A DNA stretch of 64,000 nt from JBBDIP01 sp050260675 (GTDB lineage: Bacteria; Bacillota; Sulfobacillia; Fermentithermobacillales; Fermentithermobacillaceae): assembly GCA_050260675.1 (NCBI GenBank), contig JBLNCN010000011.1, forward strand, positions 496,001 through 560,000. Reading direction: 5' to 3'. Within the stretch, counting starts at the first letter, position 1, and each line of letters begins with the position of its first letter. This document shows, piece after piece, positions 15,703 through 23,825 of the stretch. Both the position numbers and the translations under genes were made by a program. The notes below the pieces were generated by a model. The model was not told the origin of the DNA and did not search any database. It saw nothing but the letters and a program-made list of their open reading frames with translations.

Positions 15703-17801
15703 CTTTGTCCCTGCGCTCCTACGTCGTCGCCGTGAAATCCGTTCCGTAAGGGATCGTATGCCGGGACTATATCCCTAAGCACCCGGATAATGGCCTGCTC
15801 ACGAGACTTGAGGACCAAGAGCTCCGTCTCCTTGCCCCAGTAGCGTCCCGTCTCAAGAGGCGACACGCAGTTGGGTCCACTCTGGTAGCAGTCTCCCCCG
15901 TTTCCCGCGGGAGCAGCCTCTCGGAGACCCGACGCCACTTCGATGATGGCGTCCCTTGGGTGCTCTTCCGCCAGTAGACTGGGAGTGCTAAGGTCGAATA
16001 CCCTGGCAACGTAGTCTCTAGGGAACAACTCCTCTTCAAGACGTGCCAGTTTTGCGTGGAGGTCAGCAATGTCCAGCCCGTTCTGTTGTGCTATGTAGAT
16101 CTGGGAGTGAGCGGTCGCCGTCGTCCCCTCTTCGGCGGTAAGCAGTTCCTCGAAGAGCTTCTCGCCTGGTCGTACTCCCGAGAAAACGATGGGGATCTCG
16201 GTGTACGGTATCCGGCCCGAGAGTTTGATCATCTGCTCGGCCAGATCTACGATCTTGACCGGCTTGCCCATGTCCAGGACGAAGATCTCCCCGCCCCTGC
16301 CCATGGTGCCGGCCTGCAGCACCAACTGCACGGCCTCCTTGATGGTCATGAAGTAGCGCTTCATCTCCGGGTGGGTAACGGTGACAGGTCCGCCGGACGC
16401 GATCTGCGTCTTGAATATTGGCACTACGCTCCCGCTGGACCCCAGGACGTTTCCGAACCGTACAGATACGAAACTGGTTCTTGAGGGATCGTCGTTCATC
16501 GAACGGACTACCATCTCAGCAATTCGCTTGCTCACGCCCATGATGCTGGACGGGTTAACCGCTTTGTCGGTGGATATCATCACGAACTTCTCACAGTCAT
16601 ACCTCTTCGCGGCGCGAGCGACGTTGAGAGTACCGAAAACGTTGGTCTTCAGCGCCTCGGTCAGGTTCCCTTCCATAAGCGGGACGTGTTTGTGGGCGGC
16701 GGCATGGAAGACCACGTTAGGACGGTACTGGATGAAAACATCCCTCACCCTGGCCGAATCACGAATATCAGCTATGACCGCTTCGGTCTTTATGTCCGGG
16801 AAGTCCTTTGCCAGGCTCATCCTTACATTGAAGATGGAGTTCTCCCCGTGGCCAAGAAGTACAAGGCTGGCCGGGCCAAAGCTCGCCACTTGCCTGCAGA
16901 TCTCGGAGCCTATGGACCCACCGGCTCCGGTGACCAGGACTGTCTTTCCCGCCAAGTACTCGCTGATCTTTCTTGAATCGAGTTTGACCTCGGGCCGGCC
17001 GAGCAGGTCCTCAATCTCAATTTCCCTCACCATATTGAGCTCGAAGTTCCTATTCGCTAAGTCAAGCAGCCTGGGAAGAGCCCGGATCTTCACCCGCAGG
17101 CCTTGGCACGTCTCAATGATGGACCTCGTGACCTCGGGCGGAGCGCTCGGCATGGCGATAATGACTTCTTCAACACCGTGCTCTTCGATTACTGAGGGGA
17201 GGACCGAACGGGGCCCCAGCACTTTGGCTCCGTAAATCACCAAGCCCTTCTTGGCCGGATCGTCGTCTATGTAACCGACTATCGTACGCCGTGGAGTCGC
17301 GGGCTTGATGAGCTCCCGCCCCAGAATGGCGCCGGCGTCGCCTGCTCCGACAATGAGCACCCGGATAGCCTCTCTGTGGTCTGCCATTGAGCGAGCCCGC
17401 TGCTCGAGCCTTAGAAACAAGCGAACAGAGACCCTTATGCCTCCAGAGAGTATGAAGCACAGAGCGCCCGCCATAATAGGGACCGACCTGGGGAACGAAC
17501 GATTGACCCAATAGCGGGTGAGTGACCAGAAAGCGACGCCCGAAGCCGCTGAACCGACGGCTGTCGCCCATAAAGTCTCAATGCTGGCGTAGCGTAACAC
17601 TTCGGAGTACAGCCCGCTGAAGCCGAATACCAACAGCGTTATGGCCGTCAAGTACGGCGCCACCCGGGCATAGTCGTCAATGTAGTTTCGTGGGATGACC
17701 CCTTCAAATCGAAGGTACAGCGCAGCCAATGCGGCTGCGTTGACCGTAAAGCAATCCAGAATCAGAAGAAAAGGTAGCCTGAACCTAGCAAAAGGCCTCA
17801 T
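15699..17801 (-). CDS. Membrane-bound nucleoside-diphosphate-sugar 4,6-dehydratase/epimerase (FlaA1/CapD/WbpM family)
   Basis: About 700 residues. Four N-terminal membrane segments (first 130 residues) are followed by a Rossmann domain (IVGAGDAGAILGRE) and a second NAD(P)-binding dehydratase domain starting VTGAGGSIGSE. The active site region STDKAVNPSSIMGVSKR has Met in place of the usual Tyr, as in this long-form family. These enzymes make UDP-sugars for capsule, S-layer glycan or other surface polysaccharide, fitting the SLH gene nearby. ATG 17801 has AAAGGG 8 bases upstream and lies 13 bases after the DUF1893 gene; the frame extends to 17831. A tail of about 70 residues after the dehydratase domain is not recognised. 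Confidence 0.9.
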   Translation of the reverse strand: MRPFARFRLPFLLILDCFTVNAAALAALYLRFEGVIPRNYIDDYARVAPYLTAITLLVFGFSGLYSEVLRYASIETLWATAVGSAASGVAFWSLTRYWVNRSFPRSVPIMAGALCFILSGGIRVSVRLFLRLEQRARSMADHREAIRVLIVGAGDAGAILGRELIKPATPRRTIVGYIDDDPAKKGLVIYGAKVLGPRSVLPSVIEEHGVEEVIIAMPSAPPEVTRSIIETCQGLRVKIRALPRLLDLANRNFELNMVREIEIEDLLGRPEVKLDSRKISEYLAGKTVLVTGAGGSIGSEICRQVASFGPASLVLLGHGENSIFNVRMSLAKDFPDIKTEAVIADIRDSARVRDVFIQYRPNVVFHAAAHKHVPLMEGNLTEALKTNVFGTLNVARAAKRYDCEKFVMISTDKAVNPSSIMGVSKRIAEMVVRSMNDDPSRTSFVSVRFGNVLGSSGSVVPIFKTQIASGGPVTVTHPEMKRYFMTIKEAVQLVLQAGTMGRGGEIFVLDMGKPVKIVDLAEQMIKLSGRIPYTEIPIVFSGVRPGEKLFEELLTAEEGTTATAHSQIYIAQQNGLDIADLHAKLARLEEELFPRDYVARVFDLSTPSLLAEEHPRDAIIEVASGLREAAPAGNGGDCYQSGPNCVSPLETGRYWGKETELLVLKSREQAIIRVLRDIVPAYDPLRNGFHGDDVGAQGQR

Positions 17802-17814
17802 GACTGCCGCCCTT

Positions 17815-18237
17815 TCAGTGCACCATCCCATCGACCCGCCAGAAGAACAGGTCGTCGTCTCCGGTCAGGAAAGCCAAGCGCTCCATGGGGCACAGGTTGT
17901 CCAAAGCGGCGTTCATAACGGCCGGGACCAGCAGGTGGTACCTGACCTCGATCCCGCTCCGTTTCCCCTCGGATAGCGCCAGAGAGCTGGCCATCTCTCC
18001 CCACATAACCGTAGCTCCCATGGCCCTTCCGAGGCGGAACGCCGCTAACCCCAGGACTTTGTCGGCAAACGCGCAGGGTCCGGTGCTCTCACGCCTGCGG
18101 GCCATTTGCAGCGCCGGCCTCAGGCCTTTTCCCTTTTCGCGGTCCAGTACTACCCCGTGCCGGACTATTGCAGTACCCCAGCCGTCCATGATCTCTCGAC
18201 GGGCGATTTCAAGGTCTTTTTCTATGGTTTTCGACAC
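17815..18237 (-). CDS. DUF1893 domain protein (TM1506-like)
   Basis: A 140-residue protein of the DUF1893 family. Features are VRHGVVLDREKGKGLRPAL, ADKVLGLAAF and the CPME motif near the C-terminus. The family has a cytidine-deaminase-like fold in the Thermotoga TM1506 structure, but no function is established. GTG 18237 has GGAGAG 7 bases upstream. It is the first gene of a likely operon with the epimerase and M48 protease genes and is divergent from dinB. The sequence around the start codon contains ACGTGTCGAAAA, also found in the palindromic array near 44 kb. Confidence 0.75.
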   Translation of the reverse strand: MSKTIEKDLEIARREIMDGWGTAIVRHGVVLDREKGKGLRPALQMARRRESTGPCAFADKVLGLAAFRLGRAMGATVMWGEMASSLALSEGKRSGIEVRYHLLVPAVMNAALDNLCPMERLAFLTGDDDLFFWRVDGMVH

Positions 18238-18362
18238 GTTTCGGCTCTCCAGGTTTGTGCCAGATAGGGTTCTGATTCGCCGCAGAAAGCAATTACCCTC
18301 TCTGAGCTTATTCTGCTTCTCATGGAATCTCTCCCGGTGCCTTCGGCACGCGCCCCAAATGT

Positions 18363-18376
18363 CGTATACTTGTTCG
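18363..18376 (+). promoter_or_regulatory. Possible LexA box over the dinB promoter
   Basis: CGTATACTTGTTCG resembles the Gram-positive LexA site CGAACRNRYGTTCG. The right half TGTTCG is perfect and the left half is degenerate. TATACT inside it (18365-18370) could be the -10 of dinB, which starts 23 bases downstream. Such overlap would fit SOS repression of a translesion polymerase. Confidence 0.4.
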
Positions 18377-18398
18377 GGGGCCTTTCGGAGGTGGCGGG

Positions 18399-19553
18399 TT
18401 GGAAGGTTGGCCCAGAGTCATCATCCTCATTGACGCCGACGCGTTTTTCGCGGCGGTCGAGGTCCGAGACCATCCGGAGTACCGGGGCAAACCGGTTATC
18501 GTTGGCGCACGCCCTGGCTCCAGAGGGGTGGTTTCGACATGCTCCTACGAGGCTCGCCGGTACGGAGTCCGTTCGGCCATGCCCATCTCCCAGGCTTACC
18601 GCCTCTGTCCCGACGGCATCTACCTCTCCCCCAACATGGAAAAGTACTCCGAAGCATCGCAGCGAGTGTTCGAGATCTGTGAGAACTACACCCCGCTGGT
18701 GGAGCAGGTCTCGATCGACGAAGGATATCTGGACGTAACTCCGCTTTCCGGCGAGGAGATCGCCCAGAAGATCCGGGAACGGGTCCGGAAAGAGGTCGGG
18801 ATAACAGTCACGGCAGGGGTCTCCTACTGCCGCTACCTTGCCAAGATGGCGGCTGAAGAGGCCAAGCCCGACGGCCTGGGGGTCGTCCCGCCCGACAAGG
18901 CGCTGGACTTCCTGAAGGACCTCCCGGCGGGCAAGCTTCCCGGAGTGGGTCCAAAGACGCTCAGGGTATTGGAGAGCCACGGGGTAAGAACGGTCGGCGA
19001 CCTACGCAACATGCCTCCGGCCTGGTTTGAGTCGACACTGGGCAAGTACGGGGCGAGGCTGAAAGACCTCTCGGAGGGCCGCGATTCGACACCCATTGAG
19101 ACCTCCAGAGCGGCCAAGTCGGTGAGCGAAGAGACCACGTTTGACGCTGACCAGGTTGACCCCGAAATCCTCTACGCCGTGCTGGCGCAGCTCTGCCAGG
19201 ATGTCGGCTGGAGGCTCCGTCAGTACGGCCTTTGGTCCAAGACCATAGGCATCAAGGTGCGATTCTCGGACTTCACGACAGTCTCCCGGGAGCGAACCCT
19301 CCCCTCCTATGTGAACGCGGACGCGGAGATCTTCGCCTGCGCGAAGGACCTGTTCGACCGGCTCGACCGTCCGCGACCCGTGAGGCTGCTGGGCGTCGGT
19401 GCCGGAAGCCTTTCCGATAAAGCCGTGGGTCAACGGGGCCTCTTCGACGAGGAGGATAAGTCCTGGGAAGAGGTCTCGAAGGCTGTCGACAGGCTGCGGA
19501 GCAAGTATGGAAAGAACCTGGTCAGACTGGGAGCGACGCTCAGGAACAAATAG
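18399..19553 (+). CDS. dinB: DNA polymerase IV (Y-family)
   Basis: A 384-residue translesion DNA polymerase. Catalytic carboxylates sit in LIDADAFFAAVE near the N-terminus and VSIDEGYLD at about residue 107. The palm/fingers segment GVVSTCSYEARRYGVRSAMP, the thumb helix-hairpin-helix (PGVGPKTLRVL) and the little-finger domain are all present. The beta-clamp motif is probably QRGLF near the end. TTG 18399 has CGGAGG 7 bases upstream. It is divergent from DUF1893 and followed after 43 bases by a small membrane protein gene. Confidence 0.95.
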   Translation: MEGWPRVIILIDADAFFAAVEVRDHPEYRGKPVIVGARPGSRGVVSTCSYEARRYGVRSAMPISQAYRLCPDGIYLSPNMEKYSEASQRVFEICENYTPLVEQVSIDEGYLDVTPLSGEEIAQKIRERVRKEVGITVTAGVSYCRYLAKMAAEEAKPDGLGVVPPDKALDFLKDLPAGKLPGVGPKTLRVLESHGVRTVGDLRNMPPAWFESTLGKYGARLKDLSEGRDSTPIETSRAAKSVSEETTFDADQVDPEILYAVLAQLCQDVGWRLRQYGLWSKTIGIKVRFSDFTTVSRERTLPSYVNADAEIFACAKDLFDRLDRPRPVRLLGVGAGSLSDKAVGQRGLFDEEDKSWEEVSKAVDRLRSKYGKNLVRLGATLRNK

Positions 19554-19596
19554 AGACCACCGCAGGCAGCCAATAATAGTCTGCGGAGGGATGCTC

Positions 19597-20055
19597 GTGA
19601 GTAGAAACATCTGGACCAGGGCTTTATGGGGCGGCATCATAGGCACCGCAGTAAAGGACGCCATCATGCTGGTTGGACGGAGCGCAGGCTGGATCAGGGT
19701 CAACTGGCTTGCCGCCATGGCGCGGTTATTCACCACCGCCGGAGTCTCCACCACCAGCAGCGGTATGATCCTGGGGTTCGTGATAGACCTCCTTTTGGGA
19801 GCAATCCTGGCCATCATCTTCGTGGGCATAGTCCGCGCATTCCACTCGCGGCACAACATCATCGCCGGCCTTATCTACGGACTGCTCCTATGGCTCATCG
19901 CAGGGGCCGCTTTCGCGCCGTCAGGCATTGCCGCTGCACCCTGGACTCTGGGCACCGGCACCACGGTAGGCACGCTGATCGGCATGCTTGCGTACGGGCT
20001 GGTGCTGGGCTGGATGGTCAGCGAGGATGTTGTGACCAGAACGTCGGGGCAGTGA
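19597..20055 (+). CDS. Small integral membrane protein of unknown function
   Basis: About 152 residues with four hydrophobic segments (around residues 8-25, 50-75, 85-110 and 118-140) rich in Gly, Ala and Ile, with little outside the membrane. I do not recognise a family. GTG 19597 is chosen because GGAGGG lies six bases upstream; ATG 19591 is in frame but too close to that site, and the longer frame to 19399 runs through dinB. Its last 38 bases overlap the end of the convergent VTT-domain gene. Confidence 0.65.
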   Translation: MSRNIWTRALWGGIIGTAVKDAIMLVGRSAGWIRVNWLAAMARLFTTAGVSTTSSGMILGFVIDLLLGAILAIIFVGIVRAFHSRHNIIAGLIYGLLLWLIAGAAFAPSGIAAAPWTLGTGTTVGTLIGMLAYGLVLGWMVSEDVVTRTSGQ

Positions 20056-21289
20056 GCGCCGCCATTGAGAGACAGAACATGAACCCGCTGGAGAGCAGCG
20101 AGAGGGCCGCGCACGCGGGATCGAGGAGCCCGTCGGCCACAGACTTTAGGGACATGGCGGCAGCAGGCGCTGCCGCCAAGAGCGTTCCGGCAGCCTTGCC
20201 CCGCCTCGAAGAGCCGCGGTAGTCCATGAGGTAAACACCGGTAGCGGCCAGATACGGCGTCAGCAGTTGGGCAGGGGCGAATACGCCGGCGATGCGCCAC
20301 CTCACCAGCACGTCCACACACGTCCCAACGGCAATAAGCGCTGCCAGTATTGCCGCGGCCGTGCCAAGCGGGCCTCGGCCGGCGGCCCTCTCCCCCCACA
20401 GGCGGTCCTTGAGCGGGCGTAGGTATGAAGTTAGGCCAAAGACCCCCAAGGCGCCCATCGCCCACGGACTGGAGATAATCTTCCAGGCTATAGTGGGCTC
20501 GCCGGGGCGCAGCCATCCAAAGACCGGCCCAAGGGCCGCGTTCAATGCACCCCGCTCTGGACCCGCCACGTCCTCCGCGAACACAAGAGAGAAAAAGGCC
20601 AGGACAAGCGCAGCCATGCCCCAGGCAAGGCTCCTTGTCCCAAGGCCGTGGACCTTCATGACCGCATTCCGGTAGACACTCTTCCACCGCGGAGGCTCTG
20701 GCGCCGGACTCTCGGGGGCGCCGACAGGCTTCTTGCCGGACGGGATGACCTTTGGCAGGAGCCATGTGGCCAGAAGCAGAGCCGCAGTCACGCCAAGAGT
20801 TGCCAGTTCGAAGTTCCGGCCGAGGTATGCCTGCGCTCTGTCGCCCAGGAAGTAGACCATGGCCCCTTCCAGAAAGAACCGGGCACTCCGCCCGACCGTG
20901 GACACCACGGTGAAGGTCACTAGAGGGACTCGAAAGATGCCTGCCCCGAAGGTGAAGATCTTGAAAGGGAGAGGCGTAAAGGCCGCGATGCCTACGGCCC
21001 ACCCACCGTACTTCACGAACAGAGTCTCGACTTGACCGATTGTCTCTTCCTTGAAGAAGCGCCTTAGTACCGGCCTTCCGGCCTTCCTTCCGACAGCGTA
21101 TCCGACGAGGGCTCCCAGCACGGATGCAGATGAAGTAAGAAACGCGTACCACCAGCTAAGGCGCGGCGACATCATGGCCAGGGGGAGGAGTATGACGTCG
21201 GGAGGTATCGGGAACACCGTGGATTCGGTGAACGCGACTATGAAAAGCCCTAAGGGACCGTAGGCCAGGAGACTCTCGACGCTCAGCAA
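20018..21289 (-). CDS. VTT/SNARE-associated (YqaA-like) membrane protein with a long C-terminal membrane extension
   Basis: A 423-residue membrane protein. The first 190 residues are a VTT (DedA/YqaA-like) domain with TESTVFPIPPDV, the Gly-rich SASVLGALVGYAVGRKAGRP segment and FTPLPFKIFTFGAG. Such proteins scramble or flip lipids or undecaprenyl phosphate. A Pro-rich linker (about 190-210) leads to a second membrane region of five or six segments. Its topology recalls PAP2 phosphatases, but I see no PSGH or SR..H motifs, so it is not a functional PAP2 domain as far as visible. TTG 21289 has AAAGGG 9 bases upstream. rnpB lies upstream on the same strand. The 3' end overlaps the opposite gene by 38 bases. 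Confidence 0.75.
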   Translation of the reverse strand: MLSVESLLAYGPLGLFIVAFTESTVFPIPPDVILLPLAMMSPRLSWWYAFLTSSASVLGALVGYAVGRKAGRPVLRRFFKEETIGQVETLFVKYGGWAVGIAAFTPLPFKIFTFGAGIFRVPLVTFTVVSTVGRSARFFLEGAMVYFLGDRAQAYLGRNFELATLGVTAALLLATWLLPKVIPSGKKPVGAPESPAPEPPRWKSVYRNAVMKVHGLGTRSLAWGMAALVLAFFSLVFAEDVAGPERGALNAALGPVFGWLRPGEPTIAWKIISSPWAMGALGVFGLTSYLRPLKDRLWGERAAGRGPLGTAAAILAALIAVGTCVDVLVRWRIAGVFAPAQLLTPYLAATGVYLMDYRGSSRRGKAAGTLLAAAPAAAMSLKSVADGLLDPACAALSLLSSGFMFCLSMAALTAPTFWSQHPR

Positions 21290-21399
21290 TTACCATCGCC
21301 CTTTCGGTGCATGCTGACTCGTTTCGACGCCTTAGGGGAATCACCTGCGCCCGGGACCGGAGGAACGATAAATCGGTAAGCACGCATCAATAAAGAATC

Positions 21400-21809
21400 G
21401 GTAAGCAGGCCTGTAAGCCGGGTTCTGTCAAGAGTGGTCATCCATCTGGGACGGAAGTCACCCTCCGCCTCAAGCAGCCGTACCCGAGGACTCAGCGAGC
21501 CGCGTCATCGTCCTCCTATTTGGCCTTGCTCCGGGTGGGGTTTGCCTGGCCAGCCGGTCACCCGGCTGCCGGTAGTCTCTTACACCACCGTTTCACCCTT
21601 ACCCGACCTGCAGATATCGCCCAACTGCGCGCGCTAGGCTGGGCATGCCCGCTACGCTAGACGACGCCTGAAGGTCAGGCGGTATGTTTCTGTGGCACTT
21701 TCCCTGAGGTCACCCTCGCTGGGCGTTACCCAGCACCCTGCCCTGTGGAGCCCGGACTTTCCTCAAGCGCTGCTTACGCTGCGCCTGCGACCACTTGACC
21801 TGCTTACCC
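21400..21809 (-). ncRNA. rnpB: RNase P RNA (bacterial class A type)
   Basis: Read on the minus strand this is the catalytic RNA of RNase P, which matures tRNA 5' ends. The 5' end has GGTAAGCAGG and the 3' end CCTGCTTACC, which pair as helix P1. Universally conserved pieces are visible: GAGGAAAGTCCGGGCTCC near the 5' end, ACAGAA with GGTAAGGGTGAAACGGTG in the middle and ACAGAACCCGGCTTAC near the 3' end. Length is about 410 nt. A sigma-A promoter lies just upstream. The ends are set from P1 pairing and could be off by a few bases. Confidence 0.93.
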
Positions 21810-21815
21810 AAACAC

Positions 21816-21844
21816 AATATAGCAGCGCCGGTGGAAGGCGTCAA
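21816..21844 (-). promoter_or_regulatory. rnpB promoter
   Basis: On the minus strand TTGACG (21844-21839), a 17-base spacer and TATATT (21821-21816) lie 7 bases before the RNA 5' end. Confidence 0.8.
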
Positions 21845-21896
21845 AGCGCATCTAGCGCCTCTCTTGCGGGGTTTCCCCCGCTGTACCGGCTCATTC

Positions 21897-21925
21897 AGTC
21901 TACTTCGGCGGCAATATTATGTCAA
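21897..21925 (-). promoter_or_regulatory. Second possible upstream promoter for rnpB
   Basis: On the minus strand TTGACA (21925-21920), a 17-base spacer and TAGACT (21902-21897) point toward rnpB about 90 bases upstream of it. A small GC hairpin (GCGGGG, loop GAAA, CCCCGC) follows near 21866-21882. Confidence 0.4.
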
Positions 21926-22043
21926 CTCTTTGCCCTGCTACAAGCGCATTTCCGTCCCGAACGGGAGCGGTAGCAGGCAGTAGAGGACGTCCGCCGATCG
22001 CCTAGAAATGTGGATCCATCGCAGTTGAAAGGAGCGGCGCCCC

Positions 22044-23825
22044 TTGGCTTCACAGGCTACAAGCTCCAGGGCGACCGAAGCCGCCAAGCCGCGGGTTTTC
22101 CCCCAGGTCAAGCGCGTTCTTCAGGTAGCGGGATCCGATTCAGTATACCTGTCAGGCTCCGTACTGTGCGGGATCATCCTGGCCGTGGGAACCGTCGCGA
22201 TGGCGGACGTAAGCGCAAGGATGCTGGATGCCATGCTTGGACGAGACCTCCCGGCATTCCTGCGTATGGCGTGGATGACTCTGGCCCTCGGCGCTGCCCA
22301 ACCGCTGCTCAAGGCCGGCAGGCGGATGCTGAGCGGCAGGTTCGGGCTTGGTGCTGCCGGCACGATACGCGAAAGGCTGGCCACCCGGCTTTCGCGACGG
22401 ACCGCCGAGGCCATTTCGGCCGAGCATACGGGAGAGATCCTGTCAAAATTGACAAGTGATCTCCGGGAAGTACAGAACTTGGTTGAGACCGAGGTCCCCG
22501 AAATGCTCACCGGCCTACTCTGCGGAGTCCTGGCGATAGCGTATATGTTGTGGAAGAACTGGCTGCTGGCCCTGGTAGCGGTGTTCGGCGCGCCTCTGGT
22601 GTTCTCCATAGTCGGACGGCTGAACTCCCCGGTCATGTCGCTGTCAAGGCAAACTCAGGAAGCCCTCGGCAAGGCCAATCAGATCGCCTCCGAAAGCCTG
22701 GCGGGTGCCGAAACCGTCCGGGCGTTCGGGCTACAGGAGCGCTTATACGAGTCCTTCAAAGCGCACACATCGAGGTGGCTGGACCTTTCGATGAAGACCG
22801 GACGCGTCCGGTCGCTGGTGATCGCGGTCGGCTTCGGAGCCTCGTTTACCCCATTCATACTGGTCGTAGGCATCGGCGGCTTCATGGTCCTGCGCGGGAC
22901 CATAAGCGCCGGGTGCATGATAGCGTTCACTGAGCTTCTGAACTACGTGGCTTTCCCGATGAGGGACTTGCCGCAGGTCTTGAGCCGGATAGCCGGGCAA
23001 GCCGCAAGCGCCAAGAGAGTCATGGACCTCCTGGACACGCCCGTGGAACGGGACGACGGCAGGGATTTCGCCCCCCGACCGAACGTGCCTATGGTGGAAT
23101 TCGTGGACGTGACGTTCACCTACCCCGGCTCGACATCGCCCACCCTTGTGGGACTGTCTTTCGCCCTTCACGCCGGTCAAACGGTCGCGCTGGCAGGCGC
23201 CAGCGGTTCGGGCAAGACCACGGTTATGAAGCTTTTGCTCGGCGATTACGCCCCGGATTCCGGCGAGATCAGGGTTTTCGGCCATCCCTTGTCGGAGTGG
23301 TCGCTCAAGGCTCTCCGCAGCCACTTCGCATACGTGAGCCAGGATACTTACCTCTTCCCATTCTCGGTCGAAGAGAACCTCAGGCTAGAGCACCGCGATG
23401 TTCCCGAAGAGCGCGTGCGGCAAGCGGCCTCCATAGCCCAAGCGGCGGAATTTGTGGAGTCCTTGCCGGAGGGCTACAGCTCTTTTGTGGGCGAACAGGG
23501 CGTCCGCATCTCGGGAGGCGAGCGCCAGAGGCTGGCGCTGGCCAGAGCGGTCCTTCGGAGTTCGGACATCGTGCTCCTGGACGAGGCCACATCGGCGCTG
23601 GACTATCACTCGGAGCGGCGGGTCGTCCAAGGGCTTCGTGAATACATGCCGCCGACGATGCTGGTTATCGCTCATAGGCTGTCATCGGTCCAGCATGCAG
23701 ACCGGGTCCTGGTCCTATCCGACGGGCGGGTGGCGGAGTCAGGCACTCACGAGGAGCTCATGGCCCAAAGGGGCAAGTACTACCAGCTCTACAGCATCCA
23801 GCAGGAAGGGAGTGACCGCAGGTGA
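22044..23825 (+). CDS. ABC exporter half-transporter A (ATP-binding/permease)
   Basis: A 593-residue type IV (exporter) ABC half-transporter. Six membrane helices fill about residues 20-310 and the nucleotide-binding domain the rest. Motifs are Walker A GASGSGKTT, signature ISGGERQR, Walker B IVLLDEATSALD with catalytic Glu, and H-loop IAHRLSS. All are canonical. TTG 22044 has AAAGGAG 9 bases upstream. It overlaps the second half-transporter by 4 bases (GTGA), so the two surely form a heterodimer, as in BmrCD-type multidrug or lipid exporters. The substrate cannot be told from sequence. Confidence 0.92.
   Translation: MASQATSSRATEAAKPRVFPQVKRVLQVAGSDSVYLSGSVLCGIILAVGTVAMADVSARMLDAMLGRDLPAFLRMAWMTLALGAAQPLLKAGRRMLSGRFGLGAAGTIRERLATRLSRRTAEAISAEHTGEILSKLTSDLREVQNLVETEVPEMLTGLLCGVLAIAYMLWKNWLLALVAVFGAPLVFSIVGRLNSPVMSLSRQTQEALGKANQIASESLAGAETVRAFGLQERLYESFKAHTSRWLDLSMKTGRVRSLVIAVGFGASFTPFILVVGIGGFMVLRGTISAGCMIAFTELLNYVAFPMRDLPQVLSRIAGQAASAKRVMDLLDTPVERDDGRDFAPRPNVPMVEFVDVTFTYPGSTSPTLVGLSFALHAGQTVALAGASGSGKTTVMKLLLGDYAPDSGEIRVFGHPLSEWSLKALRSHFAYVSQDTYLFPFSVEENLRLEHRDVPEERVRQAASIAQAAEFVESLPEGYSSFVGEQGVRISGGERQRLALARAVLRSSDIVLLDEATSALDYHSERRVVQGLREYMPPTMLVIAHRLSSVQHADRVLVLSDGRVAESGTHEELMAQRGKYYQLYSIQQEGSDRR

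Noticed and set aside
20018..20630. Functional PAP2 phosphatase domain at the C-terminus of the VTT protein
   Set aside because: No PSGH or SR..H..D motif is visible.
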